From Alphaproteobacteria bacterium (GTDB taxonomy: Bacteria; Pseudomonadota; Alphaproteobacteria; Micavibrionales; Micavibrionaceae), in assembly GCA_028277665.1 (NCBI GenBank), contig JANQFU010000046.1, forward strand, positions 21,121 through 85,120: DNA of 64,000 nt. Reading direction: 5' to 3'. Within the stretch, counting starts at the first letter, position 1; each line of letters opens with the position of its first letter. The notes beneath the pieces were generated by a model, which was given only the letters and a program-made list of their open reading frames with translations, did no database searches and was not told where the DNA came from. Both the position numbers and the translations under genes were made by a program. Shown in pieces: positions 57,450 to 64,000 of the stretch.

Positions 57450-57892
57450 TTTTTACCGTCTCCTTCACGTTCCCGGCGCCGAAGAAAACCGGTCGTCCCA
57501 ATTTCATCCAACGCGGCGGCATCTTTTTTCTCGCGCGCGGCGAGCGCCTCGGCCTTGCGGCGGCGCTGGATGATCTCGATTTTCTTCTGTTCCGCAAAGG
57601 CCAGACGCAGGTCGTCCTGCGCTATGGATATTCGCGCCTCCAGCTTTTCCTGCTCGTCCTCAATCTGCGCAATCTTGTGGCGCATCAGCTCCGAATACCG
57701 CCCGAAATAGGCAATCGCCTCAACGGTCCCGAGATCATCGACAGCCTCGCGTTCGTGCGCGAGTTCGTTTGAGAGTTTGTTATGCAGATAGGATAATTGA
57801 TCGGCTTGCGTATACAGAGAAGACAGGAATTTCTGTTTTTCCTCTACCGTATGATGGCGCAGCCGTATCAAAGACTCCAGATTTGCGGACAT
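57446..57892 (-). CDS. fliJ: Flagellar export chaperone FliJ
   Basis: A 148-aa protein that is almost wholly coiled coil (LIRLRHHTVEEKQKFLSSLYTQ, ELAHEREAV, KIAQIEDEQEKLEARISIAQ), the size and character of FliJ, the central stalk of the flagellar export ATPase. It directly follows fliI (29-bp gap) on the same strand, which makes the assignment firm in spite of low sequence conservation. CtrA probably controls the unit from the divergent region upstream of fliI. Confidence 0.85.
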   Translation of the reverse strand: MSANLESLIRLRHHTVEEKQKFLSSLYTQADQLSYLHNKLSNELAHEREAVDDLGTVEAIAYFGRYSELMRHKIAQIEDEQEKLEARISIAQDDLRLAFAEQKKIEIIQRRRKAEALAAREKKDAAALDEIGTTGFLRRREREGDGKK

Positions 57893-57921
57893 GGCTTAAA
57901 TTCACCTACTCTAACCCGTTC

Positions 57922-59367
57922 TCATTTCTGCATTTTGTCCGGCCGGACGATCCGCTTGATCGCGGCGGCTTTCAAGGGATGCTGGGGAGGAGAGTCCAAT
58001 TCCGTACCCCCTGTCCCGTTATCCCTCGCGCCGAGAATCGTGGAAAGCCGGGAAAAAGTCGCATCGATATCCGCGCGGTCATCCTTGTTTTGCCCTAAAA
58101 ACGCTTCCAGTTCCGGATACAGACGAATGGCCTCGTCGACATTCGCGTCCGCCCCGCGCCGGTAAGCCCCGAGACGGATCAGTTCTTCCATGTCTTCATA
58201 GGAGCTGATGACCTGACGGGCCCGGCGCAGGAGCGCGTTCCGCTCGTCGCTCAGGGCACGCGGCAAAGCCCGCGAGACGGATTTCAGAACGTTGATCGCC
58301 GGATAACGGCCCCGGTCGGCAATCGCACGCTCCATGACGATATGCCCGTCCACAATCCCGCGGACGGCATCCGAAACCGGCTCGTTATGGTCATCCCCTT
58401 CGACAAGAACGGAGAAGAGGCCGGTAATCGCCCCTTTTCCTTTTTCTCCGGGGCCGGCGCGCTCCAGAAGCCGGGACAATTCGCCGAACGTCGTCGGCGG
58501 ATATCCTTTTGTTGTGGGCGGTTCGCCCGCCGAAAGTCCGATCTCCCGCTGCGCCATCGCAAAGCGCGTGATCGAGTCGATCAGGCACAGGACGTCCTTC
58601 CCCTGATCCCGGAAATATTCGGCGACCGAAAGGGTCAGATAAGCCGCCTGACGGCGCATCAGCGCGGGCTCGTCTCCCGTTGCGACAATCACGACCGAAC
58701 GCGCAAGCCCGTCCGGGCCGAGATCGTCCTCCAGAAATTCCTGCACCTCGCGGCCACGTTCCCCGACAAGACCGATGACCGAGACGTCGGCCGCCGTATA
58801 GCGCGCCATCATCGACAAGAGCACGGATTTTCCGACCCCGGAGCCGGAAAAAATCCCCATCCGCTGCCCCCGGCAGGTCGCCAGAAAACTGTTGACCGCC
58901 CGCACCCCGAGATCCAGTTGCGTTCCCATGCGTTGACGCGAATGCGGCGGCGGCGGCCGGTTACGCAATGGCACGGGATGCCCGCCTTCCGGCAAGGGAC
59001 CGAGCCCGTCAATCGGCTGCCCCAGACCGTTGATCACGCGCCCGAGCCATCCGTCATGGGGACAGACGACGGGCTCGCTTTGCTGAATAACGGCCGGACA
59101 GCCGAGCGAAACGCCTTCGAGCGTGCCAAACGGCATCAGGAGCGCGTGCGCGTCCCGGAATCCGACGACTTCACAAGGGACACTGCGGCCATCGCGCGGA
59201 CGCAAATGGACCATGGAGCCGATCGACAGGCGTCCGCCGAAACCCGATATTTCAACGAGCAGGCCGAGCACCTTGCTCACCCGCCCGAAGACCTCGTAAT
59301 CAGGCAGGCCCCGTATGCTTGCAATCGCCTTGTCCGTCAGTCGTTCCATAGGCCGCAATCCTGTCAT
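57922..59367 (-). CDS. fliI: Flagellum-specific export ATPase
   Basis: Powers loading of flagellar substrates into the export gate. The 481-aa protein has Walker [22 protein letters not shown], the Walker B region [33 protein letters not shown] and the [19 protein letters not shown] stretch typical of FliI rather than F1-ATPase beta. Divergent from ctrA across a 415-bp region. FliJ, then I78-like and hydrolase genes follow. Confidence 0.96.
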   Translation of the reverse strand: MTGLRPMERLTDKAIASIRGLPDYEVFGRVSKVLGLLVEISGFGGRLSIGSMVHLRPRDGRSVPCEVVGFRDAHALLMPFGTLEGVSLGCPAVIQQSEPVVCPHDGWLGRVINGLGQPIDGLGPLPEGGHPVPLRNRPPPPHSRQRMGTQLDLGVRAVNSFLATCRGQRMGIFSGSGVGKSVLLSMMARYTAADVSVIGLVGERGREVQEFLEDDLGPDGLARSVVIVATGDEPALMRRQAAYLTLSVAEYFRDQGKDVLCLIDSITRFAMAQREIGLSAGEPPTTKGYPPTTFGELSRLLERAGPGEKGKGAITGLFSVLVEGDDHNEPVSDAVRGIVDGHIVMERAIADRGRYPAINVLKSVSRALPRALSDERNALLRRARQVISSYEDMEELIRLGAYRRGADANVDEAIRLYPELEAFLGQNKDDRADIDATFSRLSTILGARDNGTGGTELDSPPQHPLKAAAIKRIVRPDKMQK

Positions 59368-59384
59368 ACTCCAATACTATGAGC

Positions 59385-59450
59385 GTCATCCCCGTGAAGG
59401 CGGGGATCTTTCATTTTATAGCATAAAGATTCCCGCTTTCACGCATGACT
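59385..59450. repeat. GTCATCCCCG palindromic repeat, copy 4 (right end displaced)
   Basis: The left arm GTCATCCCCGTGAAGGCGGGG and the start of the right arm ATTCCCGCTTTCACGC are here, but the expected end GCGGGAATGAC is found 200 bp away at about 59655-59665. The interior 59450-59648 is thus a probable insertion that split the repeat. Confidence 0.7.
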
Positions 59451-59472
59451 GTCCGGAAAAAAGTTAATACGC

Positions 59473-59608
59473 AATCCCGGAATCTATGGCGAGCCTTGAA
59501 AACCGGAAGGTTTTCATTTGGCGAGACTTGATATCCGGGATTTTTTGTTTGGAGACCCCGGTTCGGCGCAAAATCTCCGCTTGCGCGGAACTTTTGCTTG
59601 CCCGGGGT
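59473..59608 (+). ncRNA. Candidate structured RNA in the fliI-ctrA gap
   Basis: Hairpin 1: AATCCCGG (59473-59480) with CCGGGATT (59535-59542), enclosing a perfect TGAAAACC/GGTTTTCA stem (59497-59504, 59509-59516) with a GGAA tetraloop, followed by TTTTTTG. Hairpin 2: ACCCCGG (59555-59561) with CCGGGGT (59602-59608). A GGCGAGxCTTGA motif occurs twice. The terminator-like T run suggests a transcript end. No good protein frame. Confidence 0.45.
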
Positions 59609-59703
59609 TGCGTTCGTAGAAACGTTAACCTTTTTCCAAACACCAATGCGCCTTTGCGGGAATGACATCATCTTATAGAAAGTTTCCTATAAAAATCATT
59701 TTG

Positions 59704-59745
59704 TTAACATTTCAAAAATTTGTTAAGATGTTAACCAAGGTTAAC
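59704..59745 (+). promoter_or_regulatory. Cluster of CtrA half-sites upstream of ctrA
   Basis: Four TTAA(C/G) half-sites at 59704, 59723, 59731 and 59741, including TTAACCAA, near to the CtrA half-site TTAACCAT. The spacings (N4, N6) differ from the ideal TTAA-N7-TTAA, but such clusters occur in autoregulated ctrA promoters. They could also act on the divergent fliI unit. Confidence 0.55.
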
Positions 59746-59782
59746 ATCCGAATCATAACACACTTAGCGGAGCAGATATATC

Positions 59783-60496
59783 ATGCGCTTATTGCTCGTT
59801 GAAGACGACCAGTCCACAGCCAAAAGCATCGAGCTGATGCTCAAGTCCGAAGGTTATATGGTCGATACGACGGATCTTGGAGAAGACGGACTCGATCTCG
59901 GCAAACTCTACGATTACGATATCATTATTCTCGACCTGATGCTCCCCGATATGGACGGGTACGACGTCCTGCGCAGCCTGCGCAGCGCGAAAGTGGAGAC
60001 GCCGATTTTGATCCTCTCCGGCCTTTCGGAGCTTGATAACAAAATCAAGGGCCTTGGCTTCGGCGCGGATGATTACCTGACCAAGCCTTTTGACAAGCGG
60101 GAGTTGATCGCCCGGATTCAGGCCATCGTCCGCCGCTCTCAGGGCCATTCCCAGAGCGAGATCGTCACGGGCCGCGTTAAAGTGAATCTCGACAGCCGGA
60201 CGGTTGATGTCGACGGGACGCCACTTCACCTGACCGGGAAGGAATACGGTATTCTGGAACTTCTCTCCCTGCGCAAAGGCTCGACCCTGACCAAGGAAAT
60301 GTTCCTCAATCACCTGTACGGCGGGATGGATGAGCCGGAGGTCAAAATCATTGACGTCTTTATCTGTAAACTGCGCAAGAAAATCGCGAATCTGACGGAT
60401 GGCGACAACTACATTGAAACCGTCTGGGGCCGCGGCTACGTTCTGCGCGATCCGGAAGAAGAACGCCGCAAGGCCAAAGCCGCAAATCAGGGATAG
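59783..60496 (+). CDS. ctrA: Cell cycle response regulator CtrA
   Basis: OmpR-type response regulator controlling flagellar and cell-cycle genes in alphaproteobacteria. 237 aa: receiver domain 1-120 with phospho-acceptor D51 ([13 protein letters not shown]) and K in TKPFDKREL; winged helix about 135-225 with [29 protein letters not shown] split as in CtrA, and [15 protein letters not shown]. The last 26 codons and part of the stop lie in a 76-bp sequence repeated exactly at 60878-60953. Kinase CckA and phosphotransferase ChpT are not in the window. Confidence 0.96.
   Translation: MRLLLVEDDQSTAKSIELMLKSEGYMVDTTDLGEDGLDLGKLYDYDIIILDLMLPDMDGYDVLRSLRSAKVETPILILSGLSELDNKIKGLGFGADDYLTKPFDKRELIARIQAIVRRSQGHSQSEIVTGRVKVNLDSRTVDVDGTPLHLTGKEYGILELLSLRKGSTLTKEMFLNHLYGGMDEPEVKIIDVFICKLRKKIANLTDGDNYIETVWGRGYVLRDPEEERRKAKAANQG
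60419..60494 (+). repeat. 76-bp direct repeat, copy 1 (inside ctrA 3' end)
   Basis: Starts ACCGTCTGGGGCCGCGGCTA and ends AAATCAGGGAT; it is the natural end of ctrA. Perfectly repeated at 60878-60953, period 459 bp. After this copy the sequence is AGGCCGAC, with a TAG stop. Confidence 0.97.
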
Positions 60497-60518
60497 GCCG
60501 ACTTTATAGTGCGCCCTT

Positions 60519-60776
60519 TCAAGAGTGAAGTGCCCGGTTGGGGGGTGGATGACTGTCTATAAAAGAGGCAAGCCGAGGGAATTCAGGAATGGGATCATCG
60601 TCCTGCGTTCCGCGTTGAGTAGGCCCCCTTAATTCTCGTTTTTCTTCTGGAGTTTTATACGGAAAATTTTCCACCTGAGTAACATTAAAAGCATCCATAG
60701 CCTTAACCATCCTATCTCTCTCTTCGTCCCTAGCAGGAGCTTTTCCCTTGATCATATCCCATATTCCTTTAAACAT
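60519..60776 (-). CDS. Orphan 85-aa protein in the ctrA-end cassette
   Basis: Not recognised. It starts MFKGIWDMIKGKAPARDEER and has a hydrophilic, charged body (MVKAMDAFNVTQVENFPYKT, PTQRGTQDDDPIPEF). No signal peptide, no membrane helix. The ATG at 60776 has GGGAGAGGAAACG before it, and a minus-strand promoter TTGACA-N17-TAGGCT lies at 60839-60867. The frame is open 13 codons further upstream but without signals. The gene is wholly inside the 459-bp unit framed by copies of the ctrA end, so it is a cargo gene of that unit. Function unknown. Confidence 0.65.
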   Translation of the reverse strand: MFKGIWDMIKGKAPARDEERDRMVKAMDAFNVTQVENFPYKTPEEKRELRGPTQRGTQDDDPIPEFPRLASFIDSHPPPNRALHS

Positions 60777-60838
60777 CGTTTCCTCTCCCTTGTCAGCACA
60801 GAGCACAAGAATCACTTGCCACCTCCAATTTGATTTGT

Positions 60839-60867
60839 AGCCTACATGAGATTTATGATTATGTCAA
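60839..60867 (-). promoter_or_regulatory. Promoter of the 85-aa orphan gene
   Basis: Minus strand TTGACA (60862-60867), 17 bp, TAGGCT (60839-60844). It begins 11 bp from the second ctrA repeat copy and gives a leader of about 60 nt. Confidence 0.65.
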
Positions 60868-60877
60868 ATATTTTTAG

Positions 60878-60953
60878 ACCGTCTGGGGCCGCGGCTACGT
60901 TCTGCGCGATCCGGAAGAAGAACGCCGCAAGGCCAAAGCCGCAAATCAGGGAT
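60878..60953 (+). repeat. 76-bp direct repeat, copy 2 (isolated ctrA 3' end)
   Basis: Same 76 bases as 60419-60494 with no mismatch. It is followed by GATCTTGGGAGATAGAAATCCCAGAAACTTTT-type sequence, where TTGGGA and TCCCAG can pair before a T run, a plausible original ctrA terminator. The copy is not an expressed gene. Confidence 0.97.
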
Positions 60954-61060
60954 GATCTTGGGAGATAGAAATCCCAGAAACTTTTAATAATGCGAAAAGA
61001 AAGAGAAGCAAAATTTTGTTTTCTCTTTACACCCCTCATTTCTTTAAGTATTTTCCCTGA

Positions 61061-62458
61061 ATGTTTACAAATACATTCGTTCTGGTTGCGATCGGGATTG
61101 CCGTCTATGCTGGCGCGTTGATTGCTGTTGGCCTGTTTTCAGCCCGCAAGGAAGATCACGGCGGCTTTGTGATCGGAAACCGCAATGTCGGACTTCCTGC
61201 TACCGTTGCCTCCTATGCCTCCGGATGGCGGGATGTCTCTTTTATATGGTTCTGGATCGCGCTTGCATACACGAATGGCTATGCCATATTGATCTGGTTC
61301 CCGGCCCAAATGATCGGGGCCGCGCTTATGGCGTTCGTAGCCCCGAAGATCCGCCAAAAGGCGCATGAGCGGAACTACATCACCGTTGGACGCATGATAG
61401 AAGATCATGTCGGCCCGATTTCCAGATATCTCGTCGCCATTCTGCTTGTTATCATCATGCTCCTGTTCGCCGGCTCACAGCTTATGGTTCTCGGGCGTCT
61501 GTGCGAAGGATTCCTGGGGATTTCCTCGGATATCGTCGTGCCCTTTTTTGCCCTGATCGTCGCCTTCTATATGTGGGCAGGCGGATACGGCAGCGTTATC
61601 AAGACAGACCTCATTCAGTTTGTCGTCCTTCTCTCACTCGTCAGCGCCCCTTTCTTTATTCCCGTTTCTCACGAAACCCTGACCGACTGGCCAAGTTTCG
61701 GAAGTTTCGGATGGCAGGAAACTCTGGCCATGGGGCTTATGTCCTTCCTGTATGCGTTTGTCTCCCCGGATCAGTGGCAACGTCTTTACTCCGCCCGCGA
61801 CGACCGGGTCGCCCGATGGACCCATCCACTTGGCCTGACGCTCGCTTTTTTTGTGACGGTCGGCCTCATCTTCATCGGCTTCGCCGCGCGGGACCTCATG
61901 CCGGATGCATCACCGGACGACCTTGTTCAAAACCTGCTCACGGAACAATACCTGCCGCCTGTTCTTCTTGCTCTCCTTGTTCTCGTTATGGCCTCTATGT
62001 GCATGTCTACTCTGGACACGCAAACATATATCTTTACCTCGACCCTGCTTCGGGATTTTCTTCGCCTGCGCGTGCGGGAAGAACAGGATAAAAAACGATA
62101 CGTCAAAATCAGCCGTATTCTGCTGGTGCTTTTCCTCATCGTTGCCACCATTCTGGCGACAAGCCTTGGAGGCATCATGGAAACACTTATGGGAATTCTC
62201 GGCATTTTCGGAATGGCCGTCCCGGCATATATCATTTGTGCTTTTGGCTTTGTCCCGCCGAGCCGGGCCCTTGATCTCTGCGTCAGTGCTTCTATGCTGA
62301 CCGCGCTGGCCGTTTTCTTTTATATGTTTGTGAACGGCCTGACGACGAGCTTTACCATGTCCGTCATCCCGATGCTGATTTCGCTCCTTCCTTCCATGTT
62401 CGCTGTTGCGGTTCTGTACATCAAAAACAGAGCCACAAACGCAGCCCTCCCGAAATGA
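61061..62458 (+). CDS. Sodium:solute symporter family protein
   Basis: A 465-aa inner-membrane transporter with 12-13 helices of the SSS (SLC5) family. Early helix FVLVAIGIAVYAGALIAVGL and GNRNVGLPATVASYASGW correspond to TM1 and the sodium site region; QWQRLYSARDDRVAR follows TM6-7; MASMCMSTLDTQTYIF contributes the second sodium-site residues. Proline, pantothenate and sugar carriers belong to this family; the substrate here is unknown. The stop coincides with the left end of the IS3 remnant, so the natural C-terminus may have been changed. It lies downstream of the second ctrA repeat. Confidence 0.88.
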   Translation: MFTNTFVLVAIGIAVYAGALIAVGLFSARKEDHGGFVIGNRNVGLPATVASYASGWRDVSFIWFWIALAYTNGYAILIWFPAQMIGAALMAFVAPKIRQKAHERNYITVGRMIEDHVGPISRYLVAILLVIIMLLFAGSQLMVLGRLCEGFLGISSDIVVPFFALIVAFYMWAGGYGSVIKTDLIQFVVLLSLVSAPFFIPVSHETLTDWPSFGSFGWQETLAMGLMSFLYAFVSPDQWQRLYSARDDRVARWTHPLGLTLAFFVTVGLIFIGFAARDLMPDASPDDLVQNLLTEQYLPPVLLALLVLVMASMCMSTLDTQTYIFTSTLLRDFLRLRVREEQDKKRYVKISRILLVLFLIVATILATSLGGIMETLMGILGIFGMAVPAYIICAFGFVPPSRALDLCVSASMLTALAVFFYMFVNGLTTSFTMSVIPMLISLLPSMFAVAVLYIKNRATNAALPK

Positions 62459-62995
62459 TCTTGAAATTAGGTGTTTGATCCCATCCAGTGATGGTGTGGA
62501 TTATGATTAAACAATTAGGGTCAGGATCTATAGACAATTTTAAAGTGTTGGCTTGTTCCAGTTTCATAGCCGGAGTTATGCCGCTAATGGCCATGTTAGG
62601 GCGTTCATGATTATAATCCAGAGCTATTGCGTTGCCGTCCATTTGTGCCTCTTCGATTGTTTCAAACTCATGCATATCCAGCCATTCATGGCGAACCGTG
62701 CGATTATAACGCTCAACATAAGCATTTTGCTGCGGCTTGCCAGGCTGGATGTAATCCAACCTGATGCCTCGGTTTGATGCCCAACATTGTAGCGCATGGC
62801 TGATATATTCCGGACCATTATCGCAGCGGATCGCCTTGGGTTTACTGCGCCATTTGTAAAAACTGGCACTGCTCATGCCGTGTTCGCGGCATAACTCGGC
62901 AACCGATACACCACCCTTCGCCTGTTTTAATATCTGCATGTAAACGATAGAAAACTCTACTCCAAAACACCGCTAAATTTCGGGGGGGATTACCA
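62456..62995 (-). pseudogene. IS3-family remnant with OrfA and OrfB fused in frame
   Basis: The reading frame (62939 to 62421 on the minus strand) starts as an IS3 OrfA helix-turn-helix (VSVAELCREHGMSSASFYKW) and after RSK continues as OrfB integrase C-half: AIRCDNGPEYISHAL, YIQPGKPQQNAYVERYNRT, EWLDMHEFETI and NHERPNMAISGITPAM. The OrfA end, frameshift region and first half of OrfB are missing, so the DDE triad is incomplete. Ends: TGGTAATCC at 62995 and TGATCTTGAAATTAGGTGTTT at 62456, sharing GAAATT(T)AG..GTGTTT. Inactive. Confidence 0.85.
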
Positions 62996-63014
62996 GACAC
63001 AAAGAAAAGAAGCT

Positions 63015-63536
63015 TTAGGCCTGCGCAACAGCCTGAGAGGTGTTGCTTAAGGCGCTTGCAGCCTGCAAGGCAGCGCTCGCTTGCTGGGCGGACGCAACGG
63101 GGGCCGTGGTCGTGGACGAAAACGCAGGAGTGCCTTGCGGCTCATAAGACTCCTGAGCCGCCGCAAGCGTGTCGTATGAAATGCGAATATCGTTTGCGCT
63201 GCTTTCCCGAAGATCCGGAGTCTTGCTTTGCGCACGGATTTCCTGAACTTCGGCTTCAGCGGATTTTGCTCTTTGATCGGCTTGCAACCGCGTTTCCGAA
63301 GGAATTTGCCGAAGGACGTCTCCCGTATCCGAATCGCGCAACTGAAGCACAGCGACATCATAGTTCAGATCCATATGAACATAGGGACTGATATAAGGGG
63401 CGCGCAAAGGCTCGGGAGATGCCGCCCCGGAAGCCGACTGGTTTAAAGAGACGGCAGAACCGGAAACAGCAGCCTGCTCGCCCTGCTGACGCAGAACGGA
63501 CGCATTGGCTATAACTGAGTTTACCGCTTCCAACAT
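63015..63536 (-). CDS. FlaG-like flagellar protein
   Basis: A 173-aa protein from MLEAVNSVIANASVLRQQ; an upstream GTG (63584) is in frame. The centre (about residues 62-92) reads HMDLNYDVAVLQLRDSDTG then DVLRQIPSETRLQ, the core of FlaG (NYDxxxxVVxVxDxxTGEVIRQIPPE). The Ala/Ser/Gln-rich N- and C-terminal parts are low complexity. FlaG modulates filament length in other bacteria. A promoter lies at 63599. A flagellin gene may follow outside the window. Confidence 0.75.
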   Translation of the reverse strand: MLEAVNSVIANASVLRQQGEQAAVSGSAVSLNQSASGAASPEPLRAPYISPYVHMDLNYDVAVLQLRDSDTGDVLRQIPSETRLQADQRAKSAEAEVQEIRAQSKTPDLRESSANDIRISYDTLAAAQESYEPQGTPAFSSTTTAPVASAQQASAALQAASALSNTSQAVAQA

Positions 63537-63598
63537 ATCATTTAACCTTGAAATGCGTTTTGCCTTATACCACCAAAAAGACACATTTCCCTATTATC

Positions 63599-63627
63599 AT
63601 AGTAGCTCAAATAAGTGCAAAAGTCAA
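63599..63627 (-). promoter_or_regulatory. Promoter of the FlaG-like gene
   Basis: Minus strand TTGACT (63622-63627), 17 bp, TACTAT (63599-63604), about 63 bp before the ATG at 63536. Confidence 0.6.
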
Positions 63628-63967
63628 GCGAAACAGAATACTCATGAAATAGACGGCAAATAAGGAAGCACAAATGTATGCGGACACACCACCATCGATT
63701 CGTCACCCCCACCGGCTTTCAGTAAAAAACAAATTTTACTTACGCCCCGCCCCAAATATCTTCCGTCCCGTCGCATTCCCTCCATATCATCCGAAACAAT
63801 TTTTGTCGCGTTTTCGAAACATGCAAATAATTTTGTAAAGAGCGACTCGCTTTATACCTGCCTCATCTCGTCACATCGCTTTTTCAGGAAAACCGATACG
63901 TCTCACCACCCTGTCTGTTTCGAAAGTTTTATAATCCTTTCCGACCGGCAGCGTTATGATGTCGGTT
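63628..63967. other. Gene-free stretch at the window end
   Basis: About 340 bp with no convincing gene on either strand; AT-rich compared with the genes, several short T and A runs. Possibly the upstream region of a gene beyond the window. Confidence 0.5.
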
Positions 63968-63999
63968 GCAGGGCCCGGGGCGGCCGCCCCGGGCCCTGC
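63968..63999. repeat. Perfect 32-bp GC-only palindrome
   Basis: GCAGGGCCCGGGGCGG joined directly to its complement CCGCCCCGGGCCCTGC, no loop. Surrounding sequence is AT-rich. It may be an intrinsic terminator whose T tract lies beyond the window, or a joining artefact. Confidence 0.85.
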
Positions 64000-64000
64000 G

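Noticed and set aside
59411..59671. Minus-strand 86-codon frame in the fliI-ctrA gap
   Set aside because: It runs through repeat arms and hairpins, has no ribosome site, and its sequence follows the palindromes.
60878..60953. Second copy of the ctrA end as a gene fragment to be translated
   Set aside because: No start codon or ribosome site in frame; it is only a repeat.

Overview
The window is a contiguous piece of an alphaproteobacterial chromosome. Taxonomic evidence: a CtrA cell-cycle regulator beside fliI/fliJ, a CarD regulator, DUF4167 and DUF4164 proteins, an alphaproteobacterial LexA box (GTTC-N7-GTTC), a pyruvate dehydrogenase E1-beta with its own lipoyl domain, and the zapA-6S RNA-5-FCL order. 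Gene content (TcpQ-like proteins, I78 inhibitor, DUF610 protein) recalls Micavibrionales or Rhodospirillales-like lineages, but a family cannot be assigned from sequence reading alone.

Layout. 1-9.2 kb: gltX (partial), gltA, then a minus-strand core block eno-kdsA-[toxin/antitoxin]-PfkB kinase-pyrG-secG-tpiA. 9.3-17 kb: ppiD, a DUF610 deacetylase, trpD-trpC, SOS-regulated lexA, 5-FCL, 6S RNA, zapA and a small coiled-coil partner. 17-26.5 kb: COQ10-like protein-lipA-aldolase, VapBC, then lpd-pdhC-pdhB-pdhA, interrupted by an orphan small gene and a GxxExxY gene. 26.5-34.3 kb: ftsB, a degenerate phosphatase, carD, tRNA-Pro(TGG), DUF192, an NhaD-like antiporter, a CBS protein, an MsbA-like ABC exporter and a HAD protein. 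34.6-45.3 kb: a chimeric IS remnant, maeB, mgtE, mdh, rlmJ, a cysteine-rich secreted protein, rpmF-plsX-fabH-ihfA-merR and tRNA-Pro(GGG). 45.5-54 kb: two exported proteins (825-aa coiled coil; duplicated TcpQ-like domain), prfB with programmed frameshift, a PfpI-like protein, DUF4167, prmC-prfA. 54-64 kb: a second chimeric IS remnant, Nudix, DMT transporter, secreted hydrolase, I78 inhibitor-fliJ-fliI, ctrA with a duplicated 3' end enclosing an orphan gene, a sodium:solute symporter, an IS3 remnant and a FlaG-like gene.

Most of the window is housekeeping: central carbon metabolism (citrate synthase, enolase, TPI, PDH complex, malic enzyme, MDH, lipoate synthesis), fatty acid and envelope synthesis, division (ZapA, FtsB), translation termination (RF1, RF2, PrmC) and flagellar export under probable CtrA control. 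The unusual content is accessory: small orphan genes with canonical promoters placed inside conserved loci, IS remnants that join unrelated or non-adjacent transposase parts, and several families of palindromic intergenic repeats. The strongest candidate for something undescribed is the 459-bp cassette bounded by perfect 76-bp copies of the ctrA 3' end.
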